Positions 49,303 through 60,264 of a stretch of 64,000 bases of DNA are shown one piece after another. Position 1 is the first letter of the stretch. Each line of letters begins with the position of its first letter. This DNA is from Paucibacter_B soli (lineage in GTDB: Bacteria; Pseudomonadota; Gammaproteobacteria; Burkholderiales; Burkholderiaceae_C): NCBI RefSeq assembly GCF_037482845.1, contig NZ_JBBHJW010000012.1:62001-126000 (forward strand), given 5' to 3'. The notes below the pieces were generated by a model. That model made no database searches. It saw nothing but the letters and a program-made list of their open reading frames with translations, and was not told the DNA's origin. The translations under genes were made by a program, and so were the position numbers.

Positions 49303-51921
49303 ATGAGCAAGTCACTGATCATTGCCGAGAAGCCCAGCGTGGCCCAGGACATCGTGCGAGCGCTCACGCCCGCTTCGGGCAAGTTCGAGAAGCACGACGA
49401 GTATTTCGAGAACGACGCCTACGTGGTCAGTTCGGCCGTCGGCCACCTGGTCGAGATCAAGGCGCCGGAGGAGTTCGACGTCAAGCGCGGCAAGTGGAGC
49501 TTCAACAATCTGCCGGTGATCCCGCCGCACTTCGACCTGAACCCGATCGACAAGAGCAAGGGCCGCCTCAACGCGCTGGTGAAGCTGATCCGCCGCAAGG
49601 ACGTCACGAGCCTGATCAACGCCTGCGACGCGGGCCGCGAGGGTGAGCTGATCTTCCGCCTGATCGTGCAATACGCGGGCACCGCCAAGGCCGCCATCAC
49701 CAAGCCGGTGTCGCGGCTGTGGCTGCAGTCGATGACGCCGCAGGCGATCCGCGACGGCTTCGAGAAGCTGCGCAGCGACGCGCAGATGCTGCCGCTGGCC
49801 GATGCGGCGCGCTGCCGCTCCGAGGCCGACTGGCTGGTGGGCATCAACGGCACGCGTGCGATGACGGCCTTCAATTCGCGCGACGGCGGCTTCTTCCTCA
49901 CCACCGTGGGCCGGGTGCAGACGCCCACGCTCTCGATCGTGGTGGAGCGCGAGGAAAAGATCCGCAAGCACATCTACCGCGATTACTGGGAGGTGCGCGG
50001 CACGTTCGACGCGCAGGCCGGCCAGTACGAGGGCAAATGGTTCGACCCGAAGTGGAAGAAGAATCCCGAGGATGCCGAACAGCGCGCCGATCGCGTCTGG
50101 ACGAAGGCCGAGGCGGATGCGATTGCCGCCGCCGCCAAAGGCCAGCCCGCCAGTGTCAGCGAGGAAAGCAAGCCCAGCACCCAGGCCAGCCCGGGCCTGT
50201 ATGACCTGACCACGCTGCAGCGCGAGGCCAACTCGCGCTTCGGCTTCTCGGCCAAGACCACGCTGGGCCTGGCCCAGGCCCTGTACGAAAAGCACAAGGT
50301 CTTGACCTACCCGCGTACCGACTCGCGTTACCTGCCCGAGGACTATCTGGCGGTGGCCAAGCAGACCGCCGAGATGATCGCCTCGGAGGACCTGCCCGGC
50401 CCGCTGATGGCGCTGGCCCAGCATGCCAGCACGGCGCTGAAGAACGGCTATATCAAGCCGACCAAGAAGGTGTTCGACAACGCCAAGGTCTCGGATCACT
50501 TCGCCATCATCCCCACGCTGCAGGCGCCCAAGAGCCTCACCGAGGCCGAGGCCAAGCTCTACGACATGGTGGTCAAGCGCTTCCTGGCGGTGTTCTTCCC
50601 GGCCGCCGAGTTCCAGGTCACCACGCGCATCTCGACGGTGAAGAACGCCGGCAAGGAGTATTGCTTCCAGACCAATGGCAAGGTGCTGGTCAAGCCGGGC
50701 TGGCTGGCCATCTACGGCAAGGAAAGCCAGAGCGACGATGCCGCCGATGGCACGGGCGCCAACCTGGTGCCGGTGGCTGCCGGCGAGATGGTGCGCACCG
50801 AGGGCACGGACGTGAAGGCCCTGCAGACCAAGCCGCCGGCGCGCTACACCGAAGCCACCCTGCTCTCGGCCATGGAAGGTGCGGGCAAGCTGGTGGACGA
50901 CGACGAGCTGCGCGAGGCCATGGCCGAGAAGGGCCTGGGTACGCCTGCCACGCGCGCCGCCACCATCGAAGGCCTGATCACCGAGAAATACATGCTGCGC
51001 GAGGGTCGCGAGCTGATCCCCACGGCCAAGGCTTTCCAGCTCATGACACTGCTGCGCGGCCTGGGCGTGGAAGATCTCACCAAGCCCGAGCTCACCGGCA
51101 ACTGGGAGTTCCAGCTCGCCGAGATGGAGAAGGGGCGCCTGAACCGCGATGCCTTCATGGCCGAGATCGCCGCCATGACCCAGCGCGTGGTGCAAAAGGC
51201 CAAGGAATACGACCGCGACACCATCCCGGGCGACTACGCGACCCTGAAGACGCCCTGCCCCAAATGCGGCGGCGTGGTGAAGGAGAACTACCGCCGCTTC
51301 AGCTGCGTGGGCAAGAACGGCAACGGCGATGAGGGCTGCGGCTTCTCCATCGGCAAGATCCCCGGCGGCCGCAGCTTCGAGCTGGCCGAGGTGGAGCAGT
51401 TCCTCGCGCACAAGAAGATCGGCCCGCTGGAAGGCTTCCGCTCCAAGGCGGGCTGGCCCTTCACCGCCGAGCTGGCCCTGGTCTATGACGAGGAGCTGGC
51501 CAACTGGAAGCTCGAGTTCGACTTTGGCGAGGACGCCAAAAAGGCCGAGGAAGAGGGCGAGCCGGTGGACTTCAGCGCCCAGGAATCGCTGGGCCATTGC
51601 CCCAAGTGCGGCGGCCATGTCTACGAGCATGGCTCGAACTACATCTGCCAGCACGCGGTCGGCGCCAAGGCCGCCTGCGATTTCAAGAGCGGCAAGATCA
51701 TCCTGCAGCAGCCGGTCGAGCTGGGCCAGATGAGAAAGCTCTTGGAAACCGGCAAGACCGATCTGCTGGAGAACTTCGTCTCCAACAAGACGCGCCGCAA
51801 GTTCAAGGCCTTCCTCGCCTTCGACAAGAAGGAGGGCAAGGTGATGTTCGAGTTCGAACCGCGTGCCGCCAAGGCGCCTGGCAAGGCACCGGCCAGGAAG
51901 GCGGCGGCCAAGAAGGCCTAG
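49303..51921 (+). CDS. topB: DNA topoisomerase III
   Basis: About 872 residues. The TOPRIM domain begins 'MSKSLIIAEKPSVAQDIVRA' and contains 'NACDAGREGELIFRLIVQ'. The active tyrosine is Tyr336 in 'LTYPRTDSRYLPED'. C-terminal zinc-ribbon-like repeats follow: 'CPKCGGVVKENYRRFSCVG' with a later C, and 'CPKCGGHVYEHGSNYICQ'. The tail is Lys/Ala-rich. It is a type IA topoisomerase that decatenates DNA and removes negative supercoils. The ATG has AAGGAA upstream; the longer frame before it is not conserved-looking. Confidence 0.95.
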   Translation: MSKSLIIAEKPSVAQDIVRALTPASGKFEKHDEYFENDAYVVSSAVGHLVEIKAPEEFDVKRGKWSFNNLPVIPPHFDLNPIDKSKGRLNALVKLIRRKDVTSLINACDAGREGELIFRLIVQYAGTAKAAITKPVSRLWLQSMTPQAIRDGFEKLRSDAQMLPLADAARCRSEADWLVGINGTRAMTAFNSRDGGFFLTTVGRVQTPTLSIVVEREEKIRKHIYRDYWEVRGTFDAQAGQYEGKWFDPKWKKNPEDAEQRADRVWTKAEADAIAAAAKGQPASVSEESKPSTQASPGLYDLTTLQREANSRFGFSAKTTLGLAQALYEKHKVLTYPRTDSRYLPEDYLAVAKQTAEMIASEDLPGPLMALAQHASTALKNGYIKPTKKVFDNAKVSDHFAIIPTLQAPKSLTEAEAKLYDMVVKRFLAVFFPAAEFQVTTRISTVKNAGKEYCFQTNGKVLVKPGWLAIYGKESQSDDAADGTGANLVPVAAGEMVRTEGTDVKALQTKPPARYTEATLLSAMEGAGKLVDDDELREAMAEKGLGTPATRAATIEGLITEKYMLREGRELIPTAKAFQLMTLLRGLGVEDLTKPELTGNWEFQLAEMEKGRLNRDAFMAEIAAMTQRVVQKAKEYDRDTIPGDYATLKTPCPKCGGVVKENYRRFSCVGKNGNGDEGCGFSIGKIPGGRSFELAEVEQFLAHKKIGPLEGFRSKAGWPFTAELALVYDEELANWKLEFDFGEDAKKAEEEGEPVDFSAQESLGHCPKCGGHVYEHGSNYICQHAVGAKAACDFKSGKIILQQPVELGQMRKLLETGKTDLLENFVSNKTRRKFKAFLAFDKKEGKVMFEFEPRAAKAPGKAPARKAAAKKA

Positions 51922-52129
51922 CCAGATCGGCCACGCGATTCATGCAGAGGCTGAAATAGTGAATGGCGCTGCGGCGCCGTTCTCTTGGGCGACTGTGCCC
52001 CTTACGCTGGGCGCCTTGTCAACCCGGTCCCGCCATGCATCCACCACGCCAACTCCTGCCGCTGCCCCCGGCCTCGCTTTCACACCGCACCGCGCTGGCA
52101 GCACATGCCGCAGGCCTGATGGTGCAGCC

Positions 52130-53035
52130 ATGACGGGCGCGGATCCCTTCCACGCCGGCGAGCAGGCCCTGCAGGCGCGGCTCGGCGTGCGCGAACGCAT
52201 GGCGCAGGTCGGCGCCAAGGTGGTGCGCAGCTATATGCCCGAGCAGCACCGCGAGCTGTTTGGCAAGCTGCCCACGCTCTTGCTGGCGGCGCTGGATTCC
52301 GCGGGCCAGCCCTGGGCCAGCATGGTGGCGGGAGCGCCAGGCTTTGTGAGCAGCCCGCATGAGCGCGAGCTGGCGCTGGCGCTGGGGGCCGCGCCGGACG
52401 ATCCGGTGCTGGCGCTGCTGGCCCCCGGTGCGCCGGTGGGCGTGTTGGGCCTGGAGCCGCACACGCGCCGGCGCAATCGCATGAACGGCCGCGTGCTGGC
52501 GCATGCCGAGGGCCGGCTGCGCATCGAGGTGCTGCAGAGCTTCGGCAACTGCCCCAAATACATCCAGGCACGGCAGCCGCTGCCGCGCCCACCCGGCCCG
52601 GCGCCGGCCAGCCAGACGCTCGGCCCGGGCCTGGACGATGCGGCGCTGGCCTTGATCGCCCGCAGCGACACCGCCTTCATCGCAAGCGCCTCGGCGCGCG
52701 CGCGCAGCCCGGATGGCAGCGAGGGTCTGGATGTCTCGCACCGCGGCGGGCCGCCGGGATTTCTGCGCCAGCGCTGGCAGCATGGACAGCTCTGGCTCGA
52801 CCTGGCCGACTACCCGGGCAATCTGTTCTTCAACACCCTGGGCAATCTCTCGGTGCATCCGCAGGCCGGACTGCTGCTGCTGGACTACCGCGACGGCGGC
52901 CTGCTGCACCTGCGCGTGCGCGCCGAGATCGACGGGCAGGATCTGCGCCTGGCGGTGCAAGGCGGGCTGTGGCGCCCCGCCGTGTTGCCCTGGCGCTGGA
53001 GCGAGGCCGAGCCGGCGCCGCAATTCCGACCCTGA
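52130..53035 (+). CDS. Pyridoxamine 5'-phosphate oxidase-like flavin-binding protein
   Basis: About 301 residues. It contains a split-barrel PNPOx-like core: 'LPTLLLAALDSAGQPWASMV' near the N terminus and 'YPGNLFFNTLGNLSVHPQAG' near the C terminus, with 'GLDVSHRGGPPGFLR' and 'QSFGNCPKYIQARQPLPR' between. These are typical of the subgroup that includes YgaN-like and HugZ-like proteins. It may bind FMN or another flavin; no activity can be assigned. ATG 52130 was chosen as the first start with similarity; no ribosome site is clear. The 208 bases before it hold no feature I can name. Confidence 0.8.
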   Translation: MTGADPFHAGEQALQARLGVRERMAQVGAKVVRSYMPEQHRELFGKLPTLLLAALDSAGQPWASMVAGAPGFVSSPHERELALALGAAPDDPVLALLAPGAPVGVLGLEPHTRRRNRMNGRVLAHAEGRLRIEVLQSFGNCPKYIQARQPLPRPPGPAPASQTLGPGLDDAALALIARSDTAFIASASARARSPDGSEGLDVSHRGGPPGFLRQRWQHGQLWLDLADYPGNLFFNTLGNLSVHPQAGLLLLDYRDGGLLHLRVRAEIDGQDLRLAVQGGLWRPAVLPWRWSEAEPAPQFRP

Positions 53036-53097
53036 GCGCGCTTTTTGGGCGACACTGCGGGCCAAGCTGCCGCGGCGGCAGCGTATGGGAGAGGGGC

Positions 53098-54966
<1,869 letters not shown>

Positions 54967-55023
54967 GCGTCTGGGCCTGGCCGCTCACCGCGTGATGGGC
55001 GGGCTTGGGCGAGAATGCTCGCC

Positions 55024-56298
55024 ATGAACGCAGCAGCCATTCCCAACGATCTCGCGCCCTATATGCGCCAGCTGGGCGAGCGCGCCCGCGCCGCCGCCAC
55101 CCTGATGGCCGCGGCCTCCACGGCCGCCAAGAACCAGGCCCTGCTGGCGCTGGCGCGCCGCCTGCGCGAGGCCGGTCCGGCCCTGCAGGCCGCCAACGAG
55201 CGCGATCTGCAGCAGGCCGCCGGCGGCCTGGATGCGCCAATGCTGGATCGCCTCAAGCTGACGCCCAAGGTGCTGGCCACGGTGGCCGACGGCTGCGAGC
55301 AGATCGCCGCCATGCCCGATCCGATCGGCGAGATCAGCGGCGTGAAGCGCCGCCCCAGCGGCATCAGCGTGGGCCAGATGCGCGTGCCCCTGGGCGTGTT
55401 CGGCATGATTTACGAGAGCCGGCCCAATGTCACCATCGAGGCCGCCTCGCTGGCGATCAAGAGCGGCAATGCCTGCATCCTGCGCGGGGGTTCGGAGGCC
55501 CTGCATTCCAATCTGGCGCTGGCCGCCCTGGTGGCGGCGGCGCTGCAGGAGGCCGGCCTGCCGGCCGACGGCGTGCAGCTCGTCAACACCAGCGACCGCG
55601 CCGCGGTGGGGCTCCTGATCGCCATGCCCGAGTATGTGGACGTGATCATCCCGCGCGGCGGCAAGGGCCTGATCGAGCGCATCAGCCGCGAGGCGCGCGT
55701 GCCGGTGATCAAGCATCTGGACGGCAATTGCCACAGCTATGTGGATGCCGAGGTCGACCTGGAACTGGCGCTCAAGGTGGTGGACAACGCCAAGACGCAG
55801 AAATACAGCCCCTGCAATGCCACCGAATCGCTGCTGGTGCACAGCAGGCAGGCGGGCGCCTTCCTGCCGCGCATCGCGGCGATCTTCGCGGCCAAGGGCG
55901 TGGAGATGCGCGGCTGCCTGCGCACGCTCGCGCTGCTGCCCGCGGCCGTGCCGGCCAGCGAGGCCGACTGGAGCGAGGAATACCTGGCGCCCATCATCAG
56001 TGTCAAGGTGGTGGACAGCCTGGACGAGGCGATTGCCCATATCAACCGCTACGGCTCGCACCATACCGATGCGATCCTCACCAGCAACCACCCGAACGCG
56101 ATGCGCTTTCTGCGCGAGGTCGATTCGGCCAGCGTGATGGTGAACGCCAGCACGCGCTTTGCCGATGGCTTCGAGTACGGCCTGGGCGCCGAGATCGGCA
56201 TCTCCACCGACAAGTTCCACGCCCGCGGCCCGGTGGGCCTGGAGGGCCTGACCTCGATGAAGTGGCTGGTGCTGGGACAGGGCGAGGTGCGCGAATGA
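55024..56298 (+). CDS. proA: Gamma-glutamyl phosphate reductase (glutamate-5-semialdehyde dehydrogenase)
   Basis: About 424 residues. It reduces gamma-glutamyl phosphate to the semialdehyde with NADPH in proline synthesis. Characteristic stretches: 'PLGVFGMIYESRPNVTIEAA', 'IKSGNACILRGGSEALHSN', 'VIIPRGGKGLIERI' and the catalytic cysteine in 'KYSPCNATESLLVH'. The end 'EIGISTDKFHARGPVGLEGL' is diagnostic for ProA. The start at 55024 was preferred to the ATG at 55015. proB is not in the window, so the genes are split. A palindromic repeat lies between proA and queC. Confidence 0.96.
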   Translation: MNAAAIPNDLAPYMRQLGERARAAATLMAAASTAAKNQALLALARRLREAGPALQAANERDLQQAAGGLDAPMLDRLKLTPKVLATVADGCEQIAAMPDPIGEISGVKRRPSGISVGQMRVPLGVFGMIYESRPNVTIEAASLAIKSGNACILRGGSEALHSNLALAALVAAALQEAGLPADGVQLVNTSDRAAVGLLIAMPEYVDVIIPRGGKGLIERISREARVPVIKHLDGNCHSYVDAEVDLELALKVVDNAKTQKYSPCNATESLLVHSRQAGAFLPRIAAIFAAKGVEMRGCLRTLALLPAAVPASEADWSEEYLAPIISVKVVDSLDEAIAHINRYGSHHTDAILTSNHPNAMRFLREVDSASVMVNASTRFADGFEYGLGAEIGISTDKFHARGPVGLEGLTSMKWLVLGQGEVRE

Positions 56299-56323
56299 GA
56301 CCATTGGCATATCGCAGTGCGTG

Positions 56324-56392
56324 GCGGGCCGAGCGCCGGGCCGCTCCCAAGCCGGCCCGCGTCCCCTCGGGGGACCGCGTGGCGTACCCGCC
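56324..56392. repeat. Palindromic intergenic element between proA and queC
   Basis: Three nested or adjacent palindromes. GCGGGCC (56324-56330) pairs with GGCCCGC (56354-56360). GTCCCC-TCG-GGGGAC forms 56361-56375. GGCG-TACC-CGCC forms 56381-56392. The compact series of GC-rich hairpins looks like a REP-like unit of Burkholderiales genomes. It occupies almost the whole 109-base gap and ends 15 bases before the queC start, so it will be in the queC leader. Confidence 0.6.
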
Positions 56393-56407
56393 ATGCGAGG
56401 GGCTGTC

Positions 56408-57109
56408 ATGAAGAAGGCCCTGGTGCTGTTTTCAGGCGGGCAGGATTCCACCGCCTGCCTGGCCTGGGCCTTGCAGCGTTATGCCGAGGTCGAGACCATA
56501 GGTTTCGATTACGGCCAGCGGCATCGCGTCGAGCTGGACTGCCGGCAGGTGCTGCGCCGCGAGCTGGCGGCGCAGTTCCCGGCCTGGGCCGCCAAACTGG
56601 GCGCGGACCATCTGCTGGACCTGAGCCTCCTCGGCCAGATTTCGGACACCGCGCTGACCGAGGCGCGCGCCATCGAGATGCAGGCCAACGGCCTGCCCAA
56701 CACCTTTGTGCCGGGCCGCAATCTGCTGTTCCTGAGCTTCGCCGCCACCCTGGCCTACCGCCGCGGCGCCTCGGTGCTGGTGGGCGGCATGTGTGAGACC
56801 GACTACTCTGGCTACCCCGACTGCCGCGACAACACGCTGAAGGCCTTGCAGGTGGCGCTGAGCCTGGGCCTGGACGCGCCCATGACGCTGGAAACCCCGC
56901 TGATGTTCCTCACCAAGGCCGAGACCTGGGCGCTCAGCGCGCAGCTCGGCGGCGCGGCGCTCAACGAGCTGATCATCGAGCACAGCCATACCTGCTACCT
57001 AGGCGAGCGCAGCCAGCGCCATGCCTGGGGCTATGGCTGCGGCAGCTGTCCGGCCTGCGAGCTGCGCGCGCGCGGCCATGAGGAATACCGGGCCGGGCTG
57101 TCGCAATGA
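56408..57109 (+). CDS. queC: 7-cyano-7-deazaguanine synthase
   Basis: About 233 residues. QueC converts 7-carboxy-7-deazaguanine to preQ0 in queuosine synthesis, using ATP and ammonia. The PP-loop is 'MKKALVLFSGGQDSTACLAW'. 'FDYGQRHRVELDCRQVLRRE' and 'LPNTFVPGRNLLFLSFAA' match the family. The zinc cysteines are in 'SHTCYLGERSQRHAWGYGCG' and the following SCPAC. The start at 56408 leaves the PP-loop at the N terminus; an ATG five codons upstream (56393) is possible. lemA overlaps by four bases (ATGA). Confidence 0.96.
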   Translation: MKKALVLFSGGQDSTACLAWALQRYAEVETIGFDYGQRHRVELDCRQVLRRELAAQFPAWAAKLGADHLLDLSLLGQISDTALTEARAIEMQANGLPNTFVPGRNLLFLSFAATLAYRRGASVLVGGMCETDYSGYPDCRDNTLKALQVALSLGLDAPMTLETPLMFLTKAETWALSAQLGGAALNELIIEHSHTCYLGERSQRHAWGYGCGSCPACELRARGHEEYRAGLSQ

Positions 57110-57651
57110 ACGTTTGGTCCTGGGCCGGTTGGGCCAGCCTGGCGGCGCTGTTCTTCTGGGCCGTGGGCGCCTACAACCGCGTGATGCGGCTGCGCAATGC
57201 CATTGTGGCGGCCTATGCCCAACTGGACGAGGCGCTGAACCAGCGCGCCGCGCTGTGTGCCAAGCTGCTGGGCCTGCTGCGCCCGCTGCTGGTCACCGAA
57301 CAGGCCACCTTCGACGCACTGGAGACGGCCCAGGCCGAAGCCCATGCGGCGGCCCAGGCGGTGCGCGCGCGCCCCTTTGCGGCCGACCCGCTGGCCAATC
57401 TGGCGGTGGCCGCGGCCGTGCATGCGGCCGCGCTGACGCGCCTGATGTCGCTGATCGAGCACCATGGCGAGCTGCGCGAGCATGCCGAGGTCTACACCCT
57501 GGCCGACGAACTCAAGATGGTGGAGCGCCACCGCGCCTTCGCGCGCCAGGTCTTCAATCAGGCGGTGGGCGCCTACAACCAGGCGGTGCAGCAGTTCCCA
57601 ACCCGGGTCTTGAGCAGCTTCTTCGGCTTCGCCGAGGCACGTTCGCTGTAG
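57106..57651 (+). CDS. lemA: LemA-family membrane-anchored protein
   Basis: A 181-residue protein. One N-terminal helix (WSWAGWASLAALFFWAVGAY) is followed by the LemA four-helix domain: 'AYNRVMRLRNAIVAAYAQLD', 'RAALCAKLLGLL', and the C-terminal 'AYNQAVQQFPTRVLSSFFGF'. Its start overlaps the queC stop (ATGA), so translation is probably coupled. The family is widespread and of unclear function; the queC link seems to be only genomic. Confidence 0.9.
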   Translation: MNVWSWAGWASLAALFFWAVGAYNRVMRLRNAIVAAYAQLDEALNQRAALCAKLLGLLRPLLVTEQATFDALETAQAEAHAAAQAVRARPFAADPLANLAVAAAVHAAALTRLMSLIEHHGELREHAEVYTLADELKMVERHRAFARQVFNQAVGAYNQAVQQFPTRVLSSFFGFAEARSL

Positions 57652-57655
57652 GGCC

Positions 57656-58078
57656 TCAGCTGCAGACGATCGCGCCCGAGCTCACCAGCTCCTGGAACAA
57701 GGCCATCACCGCGCGGCCGCTCATCGCGTAGGGGTCGAGTTTGGTCGAGGCGCAGTACTTCAGCACCAGCGCGGGGTTAAGGCGGTGCAGGTTGACCTGG
57801 CCCATGGTCCAGCCGGCGAACTGGCGCTCGGGCACCTCCTCGTAGCTGAGCAGGATCACATCCTTGTGGCGCGCGTCGCCGACGATGTGCTTGTAGCGCG
57901 CGTTCACCGCGTCGCGGCCGCCTTCCAGCAGCTGTATGAACACGCCCTCGCTGTAGCACAGCAGGCCGGTCAGGCCCTCGGCGGGATTGTGTTCGCGCGA
58001 CTGCTTCAGGATGGTGGCGAGATCGGCGTCGCTCAGGGGCTGGACGGCGCGGCTGGCGTAGAGGAGGCGGACTAGCAT
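57656..58078 (-). CDS. Single-domain BLUF blue-light photoreceptor
   Basis: A 140-residue protein that is essentially one BLUF domain plus a short helical tail. Flavin-site residues are in place: Tyr7 ('RLLYASRA'), Asn31 ('REHNPAEGLTG'), Gln49 ('EGVFIQLLEG'), Trp90/Met92 ('FAGWTMGQVN'). It should bind FAD and respond to blue light by a hydrogen-bond switch. It carries no effector domain, so it must act on a partner protein. It is seven bases downstream of folE on the same strand. Confidence 0.93.
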   Translation of the reverse strand: MLVRLLYASRAVQPLSDADLATILKQSREHNPAEGLTGLLCYSEGVFIQLLEGGRDAVNARYKHIVGDARHKDVILLSYEEVPERQFAGWTMGQVNLHRLNPALVLKYCASTKLDPYAMSGRAVMALFQELVSSGAIVCS

Positions 58079-58085
58079 GATGGGG

Positions 58086-58805
58086 TCACTTCTTGCTCAA
58101 GAGTGAGAGGAATTCGCGGCGCAGGTTCGGGTCCTTCAGGAAGGCGCCGCGCATCACACTATTGGTCATCATGGACTCGCTGTCCTTGACGCCGCGCCAA
58201 TGCATGCAGAAATGGTCGGCCTCCATCACGATGGCCAGGCCGTCGGGCTGCACGCGTTCCTGCAATTCGTTCGCCAGCATGGTGACAGCCTCTTCCTGGA
58301 TCTGCGGCCGGCTCATGATCCAGTCGGTCAGGCGCGCGTACTTGGAGAGGCCGATCAGGTTGGAATGCTCGTTGGGCAGGAGGCCGATCCAGACCCGGCC
58401 CAGGATCGGGCAGAGGTGGTGCGAGCAGGCGCTGCGCACCTTGATGGGCCCGACGATCATCAGCTCGTTGAGGCGGGTGACGTTGGGGAACTCGGTCACC
58501 GGCGGCGCCTCGACATAGCGGCCCTTGTAGATCTCGCGCACGAACATCTTGGCCACGCGCTTGGCGGTCTCCTGGGTGTTGTGGTCGCTGTCGGTGTCGA
58601 TCACCATCGCGCGCAGCACCTCCTGCAGCTTGGCCTGCACCTCGGCCTGCAGCTCGTCCAGCTCGCCCGCTTCGATGAAGGCCGCGATATTGTCGTTGGC
58701 ATGGTGGCGGCAGTTGGCGCTGATGAGGCGGTAGCGGATGCGCTCGGACGCTGGCAGGGCGGCCAGTTCGGCGGCGGCCAGCTGGGGCTGATTCTTGGCG
58801 GGCAT
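58086..58805 (-). CDS. folE: GTP cyclohydrolase I
   Basis: A 239-residue enzyme that opens GTP to form dihydroneopterin triphosphate, the first step of folate/pterin synthesis. Zinc ligands are in 'VRSACSHHLCPILG' and 'ADHFCMHWRGVKD'. 'TQETAKRVAKMFVREIYKG' and 'GLSKYARLTDWIMSRPQIQE' are family hallmarks. An N-terminal extension of about 50 residues precedes the core. The gene precedes the BLUF gene by seven bases and is divergent from rsmB. The ribosome site is weak (GACGAG). Confidence 0.96.
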   Translation of the reverse strand: MPAKNQPQLAAAELAALPASERIRYRLISANCRHHANDNIAAFIEAGELDELQAEVQAKLQEVLRAMVIDTDSDHNTQETAKRVAKMFVREIYKGRYVEAPPVTEFPNVTRLNELMIVGPIKVRSACSHHLCPILGRVWIGLLPNEHSNLIGLSKYARLTDWIMSRPQIQEEAVTMLANELQERVQPDGLAIVMEADHFCMHWRGVKDSESMMTNSVMRGAFLKDPNLRREFLSLLSKK

Positions 58806-58899
58806 GGGTGTCTCGTCACTCGTCGGATGAGTCGGTTGCCGGGCATTGTGGCCGGATTGGCATAACCTTGCAGCGCTGGGCTGGCTCTACACTGCCGCC

Positions 58900-60249
58900 G
58901 TGTCCAAGCCCGCCGCCACTCCCCAAGCCGCCACCTTGCAGCGCCTGCTGCTGCAAGTGGCCGATACCGTACAAGCCGTGCGCAGCGGCCAATCGCTCAC
59001 CGAATTGTTGGGGCGCTGCCCGGCAGCGCTGCGCCCGGGCACGCAGGCGCTGAGCTTTCTGGTGCTGCGCCGGCTCGGCAGCGCCCAGGCCCTGCGCGCG
59101 CTGCTGGCGCCCAAGGCGCCGCCGCCCAAGGTGGACAACCTGCTGATCTGCGCCCTGGCCCTGCTGCTGCCGTCCCAGGGTGAGGCCGCCCCGCCCTATG
59201 CCGAGCACACCGTGGTGGACCAGGCGGTCAGCGCGGTGCGCCAGCGCGCCCAGGGCAGCGCCAATTTCGTCAATGCGGTGCTGCGCCGCTTTCTGCGCGA
59301 GCGCAGCGCCCTGCTGGCGCAGCTGCAGGCCGATGCGGTGGCGACCCACAACCACCCGGACTGGTGGATCGCGCAGCTGCGCCAGGATTGGCCCGCGCAA
59401 TGGCCCGCCATCCTGGCCGCCAACAATCTGCAGCCGCCGATGACGCTGCGCGCGAACGCCCGCCACGGCACGGCCGCCGCCTATGTGGAACGCCTGGCCG
59501 CGGCCGGCATCGCCGCCCAGGCCCTGGGCGGCGTGACGCCGCAGGCGCTGCGCCTGGCCAAGGCCGTGCCCGTCACTGCCCTGCCGGGCTTCGAGGCGGG
59601 CGAGGTGTCGGTGCAGGACGCCGCCGCCCAGCTGGCCGCCCCGTTGTTGCTCTTGCACTGGCAGCCGCAAGACCTGACCCCGGGCGCCCGGGTGCTGGAT
59701 GCCTGCGCCGCGCCAGGGGGCAAGACCGCGCACCTGCTGGAGCTGCGCCCGGACATCGAGCTGCTGGCCCTGGATGCCGATGCCAAGCGCCTGCAGCGCG
59801 TGCAGCAGAACCTCGACCGCCTGGGCCAGCGCGCGACGTTGAAGGCCGCCGATGCGCGCCAGACCGCCGCCTGGTGGGATGGCGAGCCCTTCGACGCCAT
59901 CCTGCTGGACGCGCCCTGCAGCGCCTCGGGCATCGTGCGCCGCCACCCCGACGTGCGCTGGCTGCGCCGGCCGGGCGACATCCCCCAGCTCGCGGCCATC
60001 CAGACCGAGCTGCTGGAGGCCTTGTGGCCCACGCTGAAGCCGGGCGGCCGCCTGGTCTATGCCACCTGCTCGGTCTTCAAGGCCGAGGGCCAGGCGCAGA
60101 CCGACGCATTTTTGCAACGCCATGCCGACGCCAAGTCGATCGCGGTGCAAGGCGTCACGGGTCACCTGCTGCCCCTGGCCGACAATGAGACGCAGGGAGC
60201 CGCGGCTTTGGACGGCTTCTACTACGCCCTCATCACCAAGCAAGCCTGA
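58900..60249 (+). CDS. rsmB: 16S rRNA (cytosine(967)-C(5))-methyltransferase
   Basis: About 449 residues. An N-terminal NusB-like domain ('QGSANFVNAVLRRFLRERSA') is followed by the SAM-dependent m5C methyltransferase domain: 'VLDACAAPGGKTAHLLEL', 'LLDAPCSASGIVRRHPDVRW' and 'LVYATCSVFKAEG', which carry the two catalytic cysteines. It modifies C967 of 16S rRNA. The GTG at 58900 was chosen as the likely start; an in-frame GTG at 58846 would add 18 residues without similarity. It is the first gene of the rsmB-DUF4390-ntrY-ntrX cluster common in Burkholderiales. Confidence 0.93.
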   Translation: MSKPAATPQAATLQRLLLQVADTVQAVRSGQSLTELLGRCPAALRPGTQALSFLVLRRLGSAQALRALLAPKAPPPKVDNLLICALALLLPSQGEAAPPYAEHTVVDQAVSAVRQRAQGSANFVNAVLRRFLRERSALLAQLQADAVATHNHPDWWIAQLRQDWPAQWPAILAANNLQPPMTLRANARHGTAAAYVERLAAAGIAAQALGGVTPQALRLAKAVPVTALPGFEAGEVSVQDAAAQLAAPLLLLHWQPQDLTPGARVLDACAAPGGKTAHLLELRPDIELLALDADAKRLQRVQQNLDRLGQRATLKAADARQTAAWWDGEPFDAILLDAPCSASGIVRRHPDVRWLRRPGDIPQLAAIQTELLEALWPTLKPGGRLVYATCSVFKAEGQAQTDAFLQRHADAKSIAVQGVTGHLLPLADNETQGAAALDGFYYALITKQA

Positions 60250-60264
60250 CCCCTGACACGCGCC

